From: Sva-07 sp963716095
Lineage (GTDB): Bacteria; Actinomycetota; Acidimicrobiia; Acidimicrobiales; Ilumatobacteraceae
DNA: 64,000 nt
Reading direction: 5' to 3'
Assembly: GCA_963716095.1 (NCBI GenBank)
Contig: CAVQSV010000012.1
Span: 1 to 64,000, forward strand
Shown in pieces: positions 16,251 to 25,132 of the stretch. Each line of letters opens with the position of its first letter. Position 1 is the stretch's first letter. Position numbers and translations under genes: made by a program. The notes below the pieces were generated by a model. The model searched no databases. It was not told the origin of the DNA and worked only from the letters and a program-made list of their open reading frames with translations.

Positions 16251-17057
16251 ATGACCGCAACGACGTATGTGGACACCAGTAGCAGTGGCAATCCCGCCTT
16301 CAGCGATCGGGTGACGTCCGAGTACCTGACAGCGCCGGCAGAGCGCGAGGCGGCGATGACCCGCGGCGGCGTGGCGATCAAGACACTGGTCAATCTCGTC
16401 GTGCTCGTCGCCGCGGGCGCGTGGGGTTGGGCTTCGGCCACGAGCCCTGTCGCGACCGATCTCGGCGGGGGATACGCGAACGTCACCGTCACGATTCCTG
16501 GTGGATTCTGGCTGGCGTCGTTCGGCGCGTTCTTCGTTGGCATCTTCTGCGCGCTCAACCCGCGGCGGGCAGCCGTGCTCGGCATTCTCTATGCAGCGCT
16601 CGAGGGGTATGTGCTGGGCGCCATCTCGGCGATGTTCGAGGCCCAGACCGAGGGCATCGTCAGTGCGGCGATCCTCAGCACGGTCTGTGTCTTCTTCGTC
16701 GCCTGGCTCGTCTACGCATTGGGCATCATCAAGCCGACACAGAAGCTGGCGTTCGGCGTGGCGGCAGGACTCGGCGGGCTGGCGCTGCTGTATTTCTTCG
16801 TCTTCATCGTCTCGCTGTTCGACTGGGGATGGCTCTACAGCGACAGTTTCCGAACGATCGGCCTGGTCGTCACCGTGTTCGCGATCGTCCTCGCTGCGCT
16901 CAGCCTGACCCTCGACTTCGGCTCGATCGACGCTGGGGTTCGAGCCGGCGCCCCGAAGTTCATGGAGTGGTACAGCGCCTACGGGCTCATGGTCACGTTG
17001 ATCTGGCTGTACCTGTTGATTCTGCGTCTGCTGGCCCTGCTCTCGCGCAACCGCTGA
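16251..17057 (+). CDS. Bax inhibitor-1 / YccA-family membrane protein
   Basis: 268 aa from the ATG at 16251. After a 40-residue cytosolic N-terminus (…NPAFSDRVTSEYL) come seven hydrophobic segments. The motifs NPRRAAVLGILYAALEGYVLG, VYALGIIKPTQKLAFGV and SIDAGVRAGAPKFMEWYSAYGLMVTLIWLYL are those of the actinobacterial Bax1-I/YccA family (the last is a signature block). BI-1 proteins are pH-sensitive calcium leaks in some bacteria and eukaryotes; the role here is unknown. It ends convergently with the V-ATPase operon tail. Confidence 0.9.
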   Translation: MTATTYVDTSSSGNPAFSDRVTSEYLTAPAEREAAMTRGGVAIKTLVNLVVLVAAGAWGWASATSPVATDLGGGYANVTVTIPGGFWLASFGAFFVGIFCALNPRRAAVLGILYAALEGYVLGAISAMFEAQTEGIVSAAILSTVCVFFVAWLVYALGIIKPTQKLAFGVAAGLGGLALLYFFVFIVSLFDWGWLYSDSFRTIGLVVTVFAIVLAALSLTLDFGSIDAGVRAGAPKFMEWYSAYGLMVTLIWLYLLILRLLALLSRNR

Positions 17058-17215
17058 TCCCGGGGCCGGGAAGGCGAGTGTTGCCGTCGGACTTGCCATT
17101 GTCTCCGGGAAGACAGCGGCCCCTGCGCTGACGAGGGCGATCGCGACGGCGGTGCCTGCGATCAGACCCCAGCCTGGCGACGACGAGCTCGGAGTGGTCC
17201 CGTTCGGGGATCAGG
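17058..17215. other. Gap with a possible gene relic
   Basis: 158 nt between the BI-1 gene and the pfkB remnant. On the minus strand one frame reads GLIAGTAVAIALVSAGAAV, a membrane-like segment, but it has no clear start and runs into the end of the BI-1 gene. It may be a fragment left by the deletion that truncated pfkB. No terminator with a T-run is evident. Confidence 0.25.
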
Positions 17216-17368
17216 TCAGGCGACGATCACGTGGTCGACGAAGCGGGCCAGAGCGCGCAGTTTGCGGTCCGGCACCAGTTGGTCGACCGACAACGAGATG
17301 TCGAGTGCCGGGTTGAGCGTCACCGTCAAGACCGGTGCTGCCCCGGCGAGGTGATCGATGTTCGTCAT
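17216..17368 (-). pseudogene. Truncated PfkB-family sugar kinase (N-terminal remnant)
   Basis: 50 codons from the ATG at 17368. It reads VLTVTLNPALDISLSVDQLVPD, the N-terminal strand and substrate-binding motif of PfkB phosphofructokinases, then stops 12 residues later; about 260 residues are missing, including the ATP-binding DTSG region. The ATG overlaps the stop of the USP gene as ATGA, so it once was coupled to it. USP-pfkB pairs are known in mycobacterial dormancy genes. Deletion rather than a frameshift is likely, because no PfkB sequence follows in any frame. Confidence 0.75.
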
Positions 17369-17754
17369 GGCAACGGCCCCGGACTCGGTACGACGAGAAC
17401 CGGAATGTCGGTGAACTCGAGGAGGTGTTCGGTTTGGCTGCCGACGTAGCGAGCGCCGGGTCGCCGCATGTCGGATCGCCCCATCACGATGAGATCCGCT
17501 CCCCAACGAGCGGCGACGTCGAGCAGCGCGTCGAAGGGGTGCCCGTCGTGGCACACCGTGGTGCTGGCCGCGACCCCGGACTTCGTCGCCAGCGCTTGGA
17601 CGTGCCGCAGCACGGCGTCTGCGTCACGACCTGGTTCTGCGACGGTGACGAAGTGCAGCTCGATCGGCCGGTCGGCTGCGATGCGAATGGCGTACTCGGC
17701 AGCGGCCAGTGCCGGTGCGGAATCGTCGACGGCCACCATGACTCGATTCATCAT
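17365..17754 (-). CDS. Universal stress protein family
   Basis: 129 aa from the ATG at 17754. The start MMNRVMVAVDDSAPALAAAEYA has the UspA N-terminal strand and Asp; the C-terminal part has DLIVMGRSDMRRPG and, near the end, SQTEHLLEFTDIPVLVVP. The ATP-binding G2xG9xGS motif is only partly kept (MGRSDMRRPGARYVGSQTE), so nucleotide binding is uncertain. It overlaps the V-ATPase D gene by ATGA and is thus the tail of that operon. Cytoplasmic; a stress or energy-linked role is inferred. Confidence 0.85.
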   Translation of the reverse strand: MMNRVMVAVDDSAPALAAAEYAIRIAADRPIELHFVTVAEPGRDADAVLRHVQALATKSGVAASTTVCHDGHPFDALLDVAARWGADLIVMGRSDMRRPGARYVGSQTEHLLEFTDIPVLVVPSPGPLP

Positions 17755-18404
17755 GTGCGCACCTCGTAGTGCTCGCCGACGTTCTGTCGAGGGGATGTCT
17801 GCCGTCCACCGGCGAGGCGGACCCGGAGTGCCTCTTCGCGGTCCTGTTCGTCGAGGTCGAGTTCGAGTGCTCGCAGGTCGTCTTCGAGACGAGGCACGAG
17901 TCGATCGCCGATCGCCCGACGACGTCGGCGCGTCGTCGCGAGTTCGGCGTCGAGGCGAGCGAGCGCAGTGCGCGTCGCTGCATGCGTGGCCGCGGCATCG
18001 AGTGCCCGATGGTGAGCCTGCATCGTGGGCGCCAGCGTCGCCGATGCCGTGAGATCGGGTTGCACCGCCGGCGTGCAATGGACGTCGCCGGGATAGGTGA
18101 TCCCCATCGACACCTGCCAGTCGATGGCGATCTCGGCAGGTTGCGGACCCTGGGCGACGATCACGTCGAGTTCGTCGGTCGCCCCCATCGCACGGGCTCG
18201 CTGGAGCCACGTGGCGGCCTCGTCGGCCGATCGGTCCCAGGCGTTGCGAGCGCGTTCGGCATGCACGTCGAGCCGGGCACGCTCACGCTGCAATGCCTGC
18301 TCCTTGCTGTGGAGCAGGTCGACTGCGCGGCGGGCGAGGTCGAGCCGGGTGATCACGTGGAGCCGAGCGGCGCGGCTGCGCGCCCCGTTCATCGTCGTGG
18401 TCAT
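17751..18404 (-). CDS. atpD: V/A-type ATPase subunit D (central shaft)
   Basis: 217 aa. The N-terminal region (LDLARRAVDLLHSKEQALQRER, given by its pieces) and the C-terminal coiled coil (TRRRRRAIGDRLVPRLEDDL) are those of subunit D, whose antiparallel helices form the rotating central axle inside the A3B3 head, as gamma does in F-ATPases. It overlaps atpB by ATGA (18401-18404) and the USP gene by ATGA. Length is normal for the family (about 210 aa). Confidence 0.85.
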   Translation of the reverse strand: MTTTMNGARSRAARLHVITRLDLARRAVDLLHSKEQALQRERARLDVHAERARNAWDRSADEAATWLQRARAMGATDELDVIVAQGPQPAEIAIDWQVSMGITYPGDVHCTPAVQPDLTASATLAPTMQAHHRALDAAATHAATRTALARLDAELATTRRRRRAIGDRLVPRLEDDLRALELDLDEQDREEALRVRLAGGRQTSPRQNVGEHYEVRT

Positions 18405-19840
18405 GGCGCCGTCTCCCCGTCGTCGGGTGTGTGCTCGGTCGTCGGGGCCGAACCGTGATCACGAATCTGTTCCTCGGTCACCATGGTGAGTTCGCGAGCG
18501 GGCACCATCATGGCAAGCCGCCAGAGTTGATCGAGCGTCTCGTCGAGGGTGCGGGCGACGTGAGGGTCCTGGTCGACGAAGTCGGTCTCGAAGTGCCGGG
18601 CCAGCTGGAGGTACCGCTGCTCGGTCACCGACAGCACGTCGAGCCCGATGAGCGCGCCGAGGTCCTGGGCGCTCCGTGCCCGGGCGAGCAGCGACAGCGC
18701 TTGGGCCGAGATCGCCAGGTGGTCGTCGCGAGTGTGGCCCGGACCGGCGCCGCGCCGCATCAGCCGCGACAGCGACGACAGCGCATCGACGGGAGGGTAG
18801 ATCCCACGAGCGGAGATGTCCGGCGACAGGACGATCTGGCCCTCGGTGATGTACCCGGTGAGATCGGGGACCGGGTGGGTGATGTCGCCGGCCGGCATCG
18901 TCAGCACCGGGAGCTCCGTGATCGAGCCCGGGCGTCCTGTGATCCGTCCGCACCGCTCGTAGATGCTGGCGAGGTCGCTGAACAGGTAGCCCGGATAGCC
19001 GCGTCGGCTGGGGACCTCGCCGCGGGCGGCCGACAGCTGGCGAACGGCGTCGCAGTACGCCGTCATGTCGGTCAGCACGACCAGGACGTGGTGGCCGAGA
19101 TCGAACGCGAGGTGTTCGGCGACCGTCAGTGCCAGCCTCGGCGTGAGGATGCGCTCGATCGTCGGGTCGTCAGCGGTGTTGAGGAACAGTGCCGCCTGGC
19201 CGTCACGGATGCGCTCCTCCAGCCCCTCGCGTACGAGGTCGGCGTCGGCGTTGGTGATGCCCATGCCGGCGAAGACGACGCGGAACTCGGCGCCCTCGAC
19301 CGTGGCGTTCGCGGCGATCTGGATCGCCAACTCGAGATGGGGCAGGCCGCCCACCGAGAACACGGGCAGCTTCTGCCCACGGACCAGCGTCGCCAGGCCG
19401 TCGATCGCCGAGACACCGGTGAGCACGGCATCGCTCGGCACGTCGCGCCGCGCCGGATTGATCGCACTGCCGGCGACGGGACGTCGCTGCGAACCGACGA
19501 CCGCCGGACCGCCGTCGAGCGGAGCGCCGCGCCCGTTGCTGATACGGCCGAGCCAGCGCTCCGTCACGGGGATGTGGAGCGGCGAGCCGCTGAACGCGAC
19601 GCGGTTGCCCGTCGTTCCGATCCCTGCGGTGCCCTCGAACACCTCGACGACGGCGAGATCCTCGTCGACGTCGATGACCACGCCGTGGCGGGTCCTGCCG
19701 TCGGCCATGTGGATCTCGACGTACTCGTCCCACCCGATGCCGTCGGCGCCCGACACGAACAGCAGCGGTCCGTCGACACGGCTGACGTCGCTGAGCTCGA
19801 CGGGTGCCGTCAGCGCGCCGGGGTCGTGGTCGGTGCTCAC
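18401..19840 (-). CDS. atpB: V/A-type ATPase non-catalytic subunit B
   Basis: 479 aa. It lacks a P-loop, as expected: GLATLVRGQKLPVFSVGGLPHLELA replaces the GxxxxGKT site. Other landmarks are the N-terminal beta barrel (residues 15-85, RTRHGVVIDVDEDLAVVEVFEG), the ADDPTIERILTPRLALTVAEHLAF helix, and SELPVLTMPAGDITHPVPDLTGYITEGQ near residue 330 (seen here as ITELPVLTMPAGDITHPVPD). B alternates with A in the hexameric head and contributes the arginine finger. Start ATG overlaps the atpA stop as ATGA. Confidence 0.95.
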   Translation of the reverse strand: MSTDHDPGALTAPVELSDVSRVDGPLLFVSGADGIGWDEYVEIHMADGRTRHGVVIDVDEDLAVVEVFEGTAGIGTTGNRVAFSGSPLHIPVTERWLGRISNGRGAPLDGGPAVVGSQRRPVAGSAINPARRDVPSDAVLTGVSAIDGLATLVRGQKLPVFSVGGLPHLELAIQIAANATVEGAEFRVVFAGMGITNADADLVREGLEERIRDGQAALFLNTADDPTIERILTPRLALTVAEHLAFDLGHHVLVVLTDMTAYCDAVRQLSAARGEVPSRRGYPGYLFSDLASIYERCGRITGRPGSITELPVLTMPAGDITHPVPDLTGYITEGQIVLSPDISARGIYPPVDALSSLSRLMRRGAGPGHTRDDHLAISAQALSLLARARSAQDLGALIGLDVLSVTEQRYLQLARHFETDFVDQDPHVARTLDETLDQLWRLAMMVPARELTMVTEEQIRDHGSAPTTEHTPDDGETAP

Positions 19841-21581
19841 GGTGCGAGTCCCTCGAGTTCCTGCAGCAGCCGCTCGGCGGTGTCGTCCACGCCGTCGGCG
19901 TCGCCCGGTGCTGTCTCGTCCTTCGCCCGGATGAGCGGTCCGAAGTCGAAGTCCTCGAGCACGCTGGCCGGGACACCCGCTCGCCCGAGGGTCTGCATCG
20001 CGTCGTGCACATCGAGCACCGCCCCCACGAGCGCACGTTGCTTGGACAGCTCGCAGAACGAGTCGTTGTCGCTGAGCGCGCTCTGTTGGAGGATCGTCTC
20101 AATGATGAGTCGAGCGACCAGCAGCGTGATTCGTTCCTCGGTCGGGAGTGCGGTCAGGCCCACGAGATCAGCGGTGTTCTGCAATCGATCGGATTCGCTC
20201 AGCAGCGATTCCAACCGGGACCGTCGGGCCGCCCAGTCGGGGTCGCCGTTGGCGGCGTGCCAACGAGCGACACGGTCGCTGTCTCGGGAGAACGACCGCT
20301 GCCATGCCACGGCCGGGTAGTGGCGCGCGTACGCCAGTTCCCGGTCGAGGGCCCACACCGCTTGGACGAAACGTTGGGTGTGCGCCGAGACGGGTTCGGT
20401 GGCATCCCCGCCGGGAGGTGACACCGAGGTGACGATGGTGACCGTCCCGTCGCGATCACCGGTGGTGACGACCCGCCCGGCCCGTTGGTAGAACGCCGCG
20501 AGCGATGAGGGGAGGTCGGCGGGATAGCCCTGCTCGGCAGGGATGGCACCGGTACGGCTCGCGAGCTCGCGTCGCGCCTCGGCCCAGCGTGAGGTCGAGT
20601 CGGCGATGATCACGGCATGGAGCCCCATGTCGCGGTAGTACTCCGCGACCGTGACTGCCGTGTAGATGCTGGCCTCTCTGGCCATCACCGGCATGTTGGA
20701 GGTGTTGGCGAGGATGACGGTGCGTTCGAGCAGACGACGGTCCGTCCTGGGGTCGACCAACTGGGTCAGCTCGGTGATGAGGTCCGCGAGTTCGTTGCCA
20801 CGTTCGCCGCACCCGACGTAGATGATCACGTCGGCGTTGCCCCATTTCGCAAGCTGCTCGAGCAGCACGGTCTTTCCCTCGCCGAACCCGCCGATCACGG
20901 TGGCACTACTCCCCTTCGCGATCGGCTCCAGCACGTCGAGGACCCGCTGCCCGGTCAGGAACGGCTCGCGGTCGTGACGCCGGCCCGCGTGGGGCGCGGC
21001 GTACGGATCGGCCACTGGGTCGTCACGGCGATCGGGTTTCCGCCGACCGTCGCGATGGCGTCGGTCGACCCGACGGCGCCTGCGGCGACGATGTCGTCGA
21101 CGTTCCCGGTGATGCCGGGCGGTGCGACGACGAACTGCTGGACACCCGTCGTGCCGTGAACAGCGGCGATCAGGTCGCCGGCCTGCACCATCTCGCCGAC
21201 GTCGACCAGTGGCTCGATGTCGAACTCGCTGGTGGCCGGTCGGGTCAAGCCGCTGTGACCGAGGAAGTCGTCGGCCTCGGCGAGCGGGCGCAGCAGGCCG
21301 TCATAGATGCCGCCGAGCAGGCCGGGTCCGAGTTCGACGGTCAGCGCATGTCCCCTGGCCCAGGCGGGCTGTCCCACCGAGAGTCCGCCGGTGTACTCGT
21401 ACAGCTGGGCAACGGCCCGGTCGTGATCGATGGTGATGATCTCGCCGGGGATGCGGCCGTCGCCGACCTCGACGTACTCGAACAGCACCGCCGGACCGAG
21501 GCCGGACAGGTGGACGACCGGTCCGTTGACCCGTTCGACACGGCCAGTCAGGGGGCCCGCCGGCGAAATGTTCAGGTCCAT
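19837..21581 (-). CDS. atpA: V/A-type ATPase catalytic subunit A, apparent single-base frame break
   Basis: The gene starts at ATG 21581 with MDLNISPAGPLTGRVERVNG and runs to about 21000 (QWPIRTPRPTRAG), then the frame ends at 20955. The other frame continues RRHDREPFLTGQRVLDVLEPIAKG, the P-loop GGFGEGKTV, then ERGNE and SNMPVMAREASIYTAVTVAEYYRDMG to 19837. The total of 1745 nt is one short of 582 codons, and restoring one base near 21000-21013 gives 581 aa, the normal length. Since the rest of the operon is intact, this is more likely an assembly deletion than inactivation. It hydrolyses or makes ATP in the head. Confidence 0.9.
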
Positions 21582-22141
21582 GATCGAGTCACCTCGTCGG
21601 CGAGGACGTCCAGCGCACGGTCGGCAAGTTCGGGGAGCGAGTAGTCGACGCGTCGCGATCCGAGTTCGGCCACGATGCCCCCACCTGCTGTCGGGTCGCG
21701 TTCGATCACCGCGTCGTCGCCGAGCTGTTCGCGAGCGACGCGCTCGAAGTGGTCGAGCAGCGTGGGGTAGCGCGGGTCGTGGCGCATCTCCAACGCTGCG
21801 GCGTGGGCTGCGTCGACGAGGCGGTCGTGGGTCCGGGCGCGGGCCCTGAGCACGGCGTCGTGGGCCTCCGCTCGGGCGTCGGCGATGCGCTGGTCGAGGC
21901 TGGCGCGAGACGCGCGGGCGCTTCGCCGCTCGATCTCCGCCACTTCCTCGTCGCACTGCTGCTCGACGTCGGCGATCGAGGCCTCGACCTCACGTGTCGC
22001 TGCCGCCACGAGTGCTTCGGCCTGGTCGGCGGCGTCGGCGAGCAGCGCCCGTCGAACCGTTTCGAGTTCGGGCGCCGTCGACGGGTCGTTGGCGGCGTCG
22101 CGGACCTCGACCTCGGCGGTCTCGGCGGTGCGGGTGTTCAT
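21572..22141 (-). CDS. atpE: V/A-type ATPase subunit E (peripheral stalk)
   Basis: 189 aa. A long Ala/Glu/Arg-rich helix (residues 20-115) is followed by a globular C-terminus: LDHFERVAREQLGDDAVIERDP, then a glycine turn and VDYSLPELADRALDVLADEVTR. This matches the E subunit, which with G forms the stator stalk holding the A3B3 head. The gene overlaps atpA by 10 nt and atpF by 4 nt. Sequence identity of E subunits is low, so position in the operon is important evidence. Confidence 0.8.
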   Translation of the reverse strand: MNTRTAETAEVEVRDAANDPSTAPELETVRRALLADAADQAEALVAAATREVEASIADVEQQCDEEVAEIERRSARASRASLDQRIADARAEAHDAVLRARARTHDRLVDAAHAAALEMRHDPRYPTLLDHFERVAREQLGDDAVIERDPTAGGGIVAELGSRRVDYSLPELADRALDVLADEVTRSWT

Positions 22142-22356
22142 GGCAGCTCCACGGTGAGGACGTCGGGCCGGTCCGCCAGGTTCGGTCGGAGCGCGGCGGC
22201 CGCGTCGGCCGAGAGGATGACGAGACCGACGTCGTCGTCGAGGTCGTCCCAGGCGCGTTCGATCTCGGCCTCGGTCGCGGCGTCGACGACGCGCACGCCC
22301 GCCAGCACGAACCCGACGAGTCGATGATCCCGACCGAGCGCGACGACGGTACTCAT
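22138..22356 (-). CDS. atpF: V/A-type ATPase subunit F (short)
   Basis: 72 aa; about 100 is usual. It has the Rossmann-like pattern of F: MSTVVALGRDHRLVGFVLAGV, then a helix and VGLVILSADAAAALRP. The F subunit binds the D shaft and modulates ATP hydrolysis. The C-terminal helix is short here. It overlaps atpE by ATGA; the preceding c-subunit gene ends 8 nt upstream of its ATG. Confidence 0.8.
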   Translation of the reverse strand: MSTVVALGRDHRLVGFVLAGVRVVDAATEAEIERAWDDLDDDVGLVILSADAAAALRPNLADRPDVLTVELP

Positions 22357-22363
22357 TGCGGGG

Positions 22364-22825
22364 TCACACCTTGCCGAGGATCAGCACGGCAACGATGAGC
22401 CCGTAGATGGCCACACCCTCGGCGAGCCCAACGACGACCATCGCCCGTCCGAACAGGTCGGGTTGTTCGCTGATCGTGGCGAGCGCTGCCGATCCGGCAT
22501 AGGCGATGGCGATGCCCGCACCGAGGGCCGATGCGGCAACGGCAATGGCAGCACCGATGAAGGCCGCGCCGCTGTCGTTCGTGTTGGTCGTGGTGGCCTG
22601 TTCGACGAGAGCAGGCGTCGAGGTCGACATCGCCGCCGCGTCGGCGGAGGGAGCAGACGAGTCACCACCGAAGTCCGCGGCCAGGATGGCCAGCGCCAGG
22701 GCGAACGTCACCGCCATCGTCACGGTCACGAACCGGAACATCGAACGGGGCGTTCGCGCCCGGGTGAGGGGGATTGCGATCGCGATCGGGGTCGCGAGGA
22801 TGATCGTGAGCAGCCAGGGATTCAT
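22364..22825 (-). CDS. atpK: V/A-type ATPase proteolipid subunit c/K
   Basis: 153 aa from ATG 22825, overlapping the stop of atpI as ATGA. Residues 86-153 form the c hairpin: a Gly/Ala-rich helix (FIGAAIAVAASALGAGIAIAYAG), the polar loop ISEQPDLFG and an outer helix with the ion-binding Glu136 (LAEGVAIYGLIVAVLIL). Residues 1-20 and 29-50 are two more hydrophobic helices, unlike a second c hairpin because they lack an ion-binding residue and the glycine pattern. A Ser/Thr-rich linker joins the parts. The rotor ring of such subunits carries H+ or Na+; ion type cannot be read here. Confidence 0.85.
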   Translation of the reverse strand: MNPWLLTIILATPIAIAIPLTRARTPRSMFRFVTVTMAVTFALALAILAADFGGDSSAPSADAAAMSTSTPALVEQATTTNTNDSGAAFIGAAIAVAASALGAGIAIAYAGSAALATISEQPDLFGRAMVVVGLAEGVAIYGLIVAVLILGKV

Positions 22826-24219
22826 GGTGTCTCCAGTCGTTGGGAGGGGATGTGCCAGGGGGCGAACGGCCGGCCCTGGCCGTCGAAGAGGCGCGAGAAC
22901 ATCTCGTAGTACTCGAGCCGGAGCGCTTGGATGGCGCCGACGAGGGCGCCCAGGGCAAAGGCCGCGAGGTTGCCGATCGCGAAGAGCACGATTGCCCCGG
23001 CTGCAGCTGCGGGGTTCGCTGCGCTCCAGAGGCTCACCGTTCCAGCCCACACGACTTCAGTGATCACCGCATGCGTCAGACCGAAGGCGGCGAGCCGCGC
23101 GAACGAGACGATGTTCGAGCCGAGGCGCAACAGGGTGTCGAACATCTCGACGACCGCCTCGGCGATCCCCGAGCCGCTCACCCCGGCCGCGACGATCAGG
23201 CCGACGAAGGTGAGGACGACGCCGACCACGAACACGGCGACGCCGGCGTTGCTGACCCAGGCGGTGGACGTGGCCGTGCCCGCGACGAACGTCAGCACGC
23301 CGACGAACAGCGCGGCGCCGGCGATTCCCGATGCGTGGTACAGCGCGACGCCCGGTCCCGACTCTCGCCACCGGTTCACCACGGCCAGGGCGAACGTGAT
23401 GGCCAACAGGACGCAGCCGACGATCAGCCCGGCGATCAGCAGCCGTGTCGGGTCGTCGAGGGGGCGGAACCACAGGGTCGGGACCAGCCCGGTCGGTCCG
23501 AACGCCTCGCCGTAGAGGAAGCCGAACACCGTGGCGGCGAGACCGGCACCGACGAGGAAGGGGGCTGCGGCGTGGATGGTTCGCCATCGATCGCTGTGCA
23601 CACGCCCCGCAACGATGCCGATCGCGACGATCGCGAGACCGTGGCCGACGTCGCCGAACATCATCCCGAACATGACCATGTACGAGACCGCTGCGAACAG
23701 TGTCGGATCGAGATCTCGGGACGGGACGGTGCCGTACGTCGTCACGAGCGGTCGCAGCGCCGTGTTGACCGTCCCATCGTTCTGGGCGGTCGGCGCCATC
23801 AGACCGCGTCGGATCGGGAGCTCGGCGATGGCGCCGCCGTGCGGGGCGATCCGCTCTCGGAGGTCGTCGAGGTCGCGTCGGGTGATCCAGCCGGGGAGCA
23901 CGGCACAGCGGTCGGTTCGTGCGGCTGCTTCCATCTGCTCCTCGAGTGCCGCTTCACCCAGCATCAATCCGACGTCGGCGAGCGCTTCGAGCTGTCGGGG
24001 CTCGACCGGTTCGGCGGACAGCTGCGCCGGGATCGCCGCATCGGCGTGTGCGGCGTCGACGAGTTCGGCGAACGGACCGCCGGTCGATTCCGATGGAGCG
24101 TCGGGCTCGAACGTGCCGGCGTCGGCCACCTCCACGAGCACGGCGCGCAACCGGCTGCTCGGTGCGACGACTGCCGACCGGACCATCGGGGCAGGGACGA
24201 GCTGGTCACGCCACGGCAT
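22822..24219 (-). CDS. atpI: V/A-type ATPase subunit I (a), short form
   Basis: 465 aa, clearly shorter than the usual about 640-650; the N-terminal cytosolic arm (residues 1-150) is reduced. The membrane part has 7-8 helices, starting DPTLFAAVSYMVMFGMMFGDVGHG, the signature of this subunit, and near residue 375 NIVSFARLAAFGLTHA, where Arg faces the c-ring Glu. It forms the ion half-channels and binds the peripheral stalk. Its start overlaps atpC by 14 nt. Confidence 0.9.
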   Translation of the reverse strand: MPWRDQLVPAPMVRSAVVAPSSRLRAVLVEVADAGTFEPDAPSESTGGPFAELVDAAHADAAIPAQLSAEPVEPRQLEALADVGLMLGEAALEEQMEAAARTDRCAVLPGWITRRDLDDLRERIAPHGGAIAELPIRRGLMAPTAQNDGTVNTALRPLVTTYGTVPSRDLDPTLFAAVSYMVMFGMMFGDVGHGLAIVAIGIVAGRVHSDRWRTIHAAAPFLVGAGLAATVFGFLYGEAFGPTGLVPTLWFRPLDDPTRLLIAGLIVGCVLLAITFALAVVNRWRESGPGVALYHASGIAGAALFVGVLTFVAGTATSTAWVSNAGVAVFVVGVVLTFVGLIVAAGVSGSGIAEAVVEMFDTLLRLGSNIVSFARLAAFGLTHAVITEVVWAGTVSLWSAANPAAAAGAIVLFAIGNLAAFALGALVGAIQALRLEYYEMFSRLFDGQGRPFAPWHIPSQRLETP

Positions 24220-25132
24220 CGAACACCTCCGTGACGAGCGGTGTGCGGCCGGCAGCTTCGATCGCTGCGTCGACCCGCCAGAGATCCACCAGAAGCAATG
24301 CCATGATCGCCGCCAGGGCGTCGCGCCCGTTCCGGGCGGCGGCGACCACCCGCTCGGAGTCGGCGGTCACGCGGCGCAGCAGGGCGATCTCGGCGAGCCA
24401 GAGATCGGCGGTCGATGCGACGTCGGCGAAGATCCAACGCGCCGACTTCGGCAGGCGTTCGGTCAACTCCGATGTGGTCGAAGCATCTCGCCAGGCCGTG
24501 CCGAGCAGGCGATCGAGTTCCCGCCCGGTGGCCTCGGGGATCGATCGATCGAAGGCGAACTGCTCGCGGGCGACGAGCAGCGCGGCGCCACCACGCGCCC
24601 AGGTCTCGGCGACCGGCGCCTGGCGGGCGAGTCGACGTGCCCACGCCACGTGCAGGCCCAGGGCGATCGTCGCGCGGTCGGCGCCGCCCGGGTCGCCCCA
24701 CGTTGATCGGGCGAGCACGTCGCGTACCTGGTCGGCCGAGCGCAGCGTCGCGACGGCGGACCACGCCACTCCCAGCGTGCCGAGCGGGATCGGCGCCGTC
24801 GGCGTGGTGCCGGTGGAGAGCTGGGCGAGGTGCGCCTCGATGTTGGCGATCTCGACCGGCGCAGCGAACGCCCGAACCAGTCCGCTCGACGCCGGTGGCA
24901 GCCAACCGGCGAGCACCCGCAGCTGCCAGGCGGTCGCGGTCGCTGCGGCGCGCCGGGCGATGTGTCGGTCGGCCGTCGACGGGAGTTCGACGCCATAGAC
25001 CGTGTTGCGGAGATGGTCGCGGGCCGACGGCCACGATTCGGCCGCGGCGATGGAGCGAGCCACGTCGGCACCGATCGTGCGCCTGAGGAGCGCACGGCCC
25101 CGGGTCGAAGCGGCGACCCAACCCGCCGTCAC
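24206..25132 (-). CDS. atpC: V/A-type ATPase subunit C
   Basis: 308 aa, mostly helical and Ala/Arg-rich. Subunit C (yeast d) sits between the shaft (D/F) and the c-ring and has three similar helical lobes. Lobe-like repeats seen here include SWPSARDHLRNTVYG (about 34), RVLAGWLPPASSGLVRAF (about 72), and TSELTERLPKSARWIFADVAS (about 225). The C-terminal AARNGRDALAAIMALLLVDLWRVDAAI is the typical helix. Start overlaps atpG by ATGA (25129-25132). Assignment rests on position as well as composition. Confidence 0.75.
   Translation of the reverse strand: MTAGWVAASTRGRALLRRTIGADVARSIAAAESWPSARDHLRNTVYGVELPSTADRHIARRAAATATAWQLRVLAGWLPPASSGLVRAFAAPVEIANIEAHLAQLSTGTTPTAPIPLGTLGVAWSAVATLRSADQVRDVLARSTWGDPGGADRATIALGLHVAWARRLARQAPVAETWARGGAALLVAREQFAFDRSIPEATGRELDRLLGTAWRDASTTSELTERLPKSARWIFADVASTADLWLAEIALLRRVTADSERVVAAARNGRDALAAIMALLLVDLWRVDAAIEAAGRTPLVTEVFDAVA

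Noticed and set aside
15651..17099. 482-codon minus-strand frame over the GAP and BI-1 genes
   Set aside because: It is antisense to two clear membrane-protein genes and has a low-complexity, polar composition typical of shadow frames.
18431..20320. 629-codon plus-strand frame over the V-ATPase B/A genes
   Set aside because: It is the antisense shadow of well-conserved ATPase genes.
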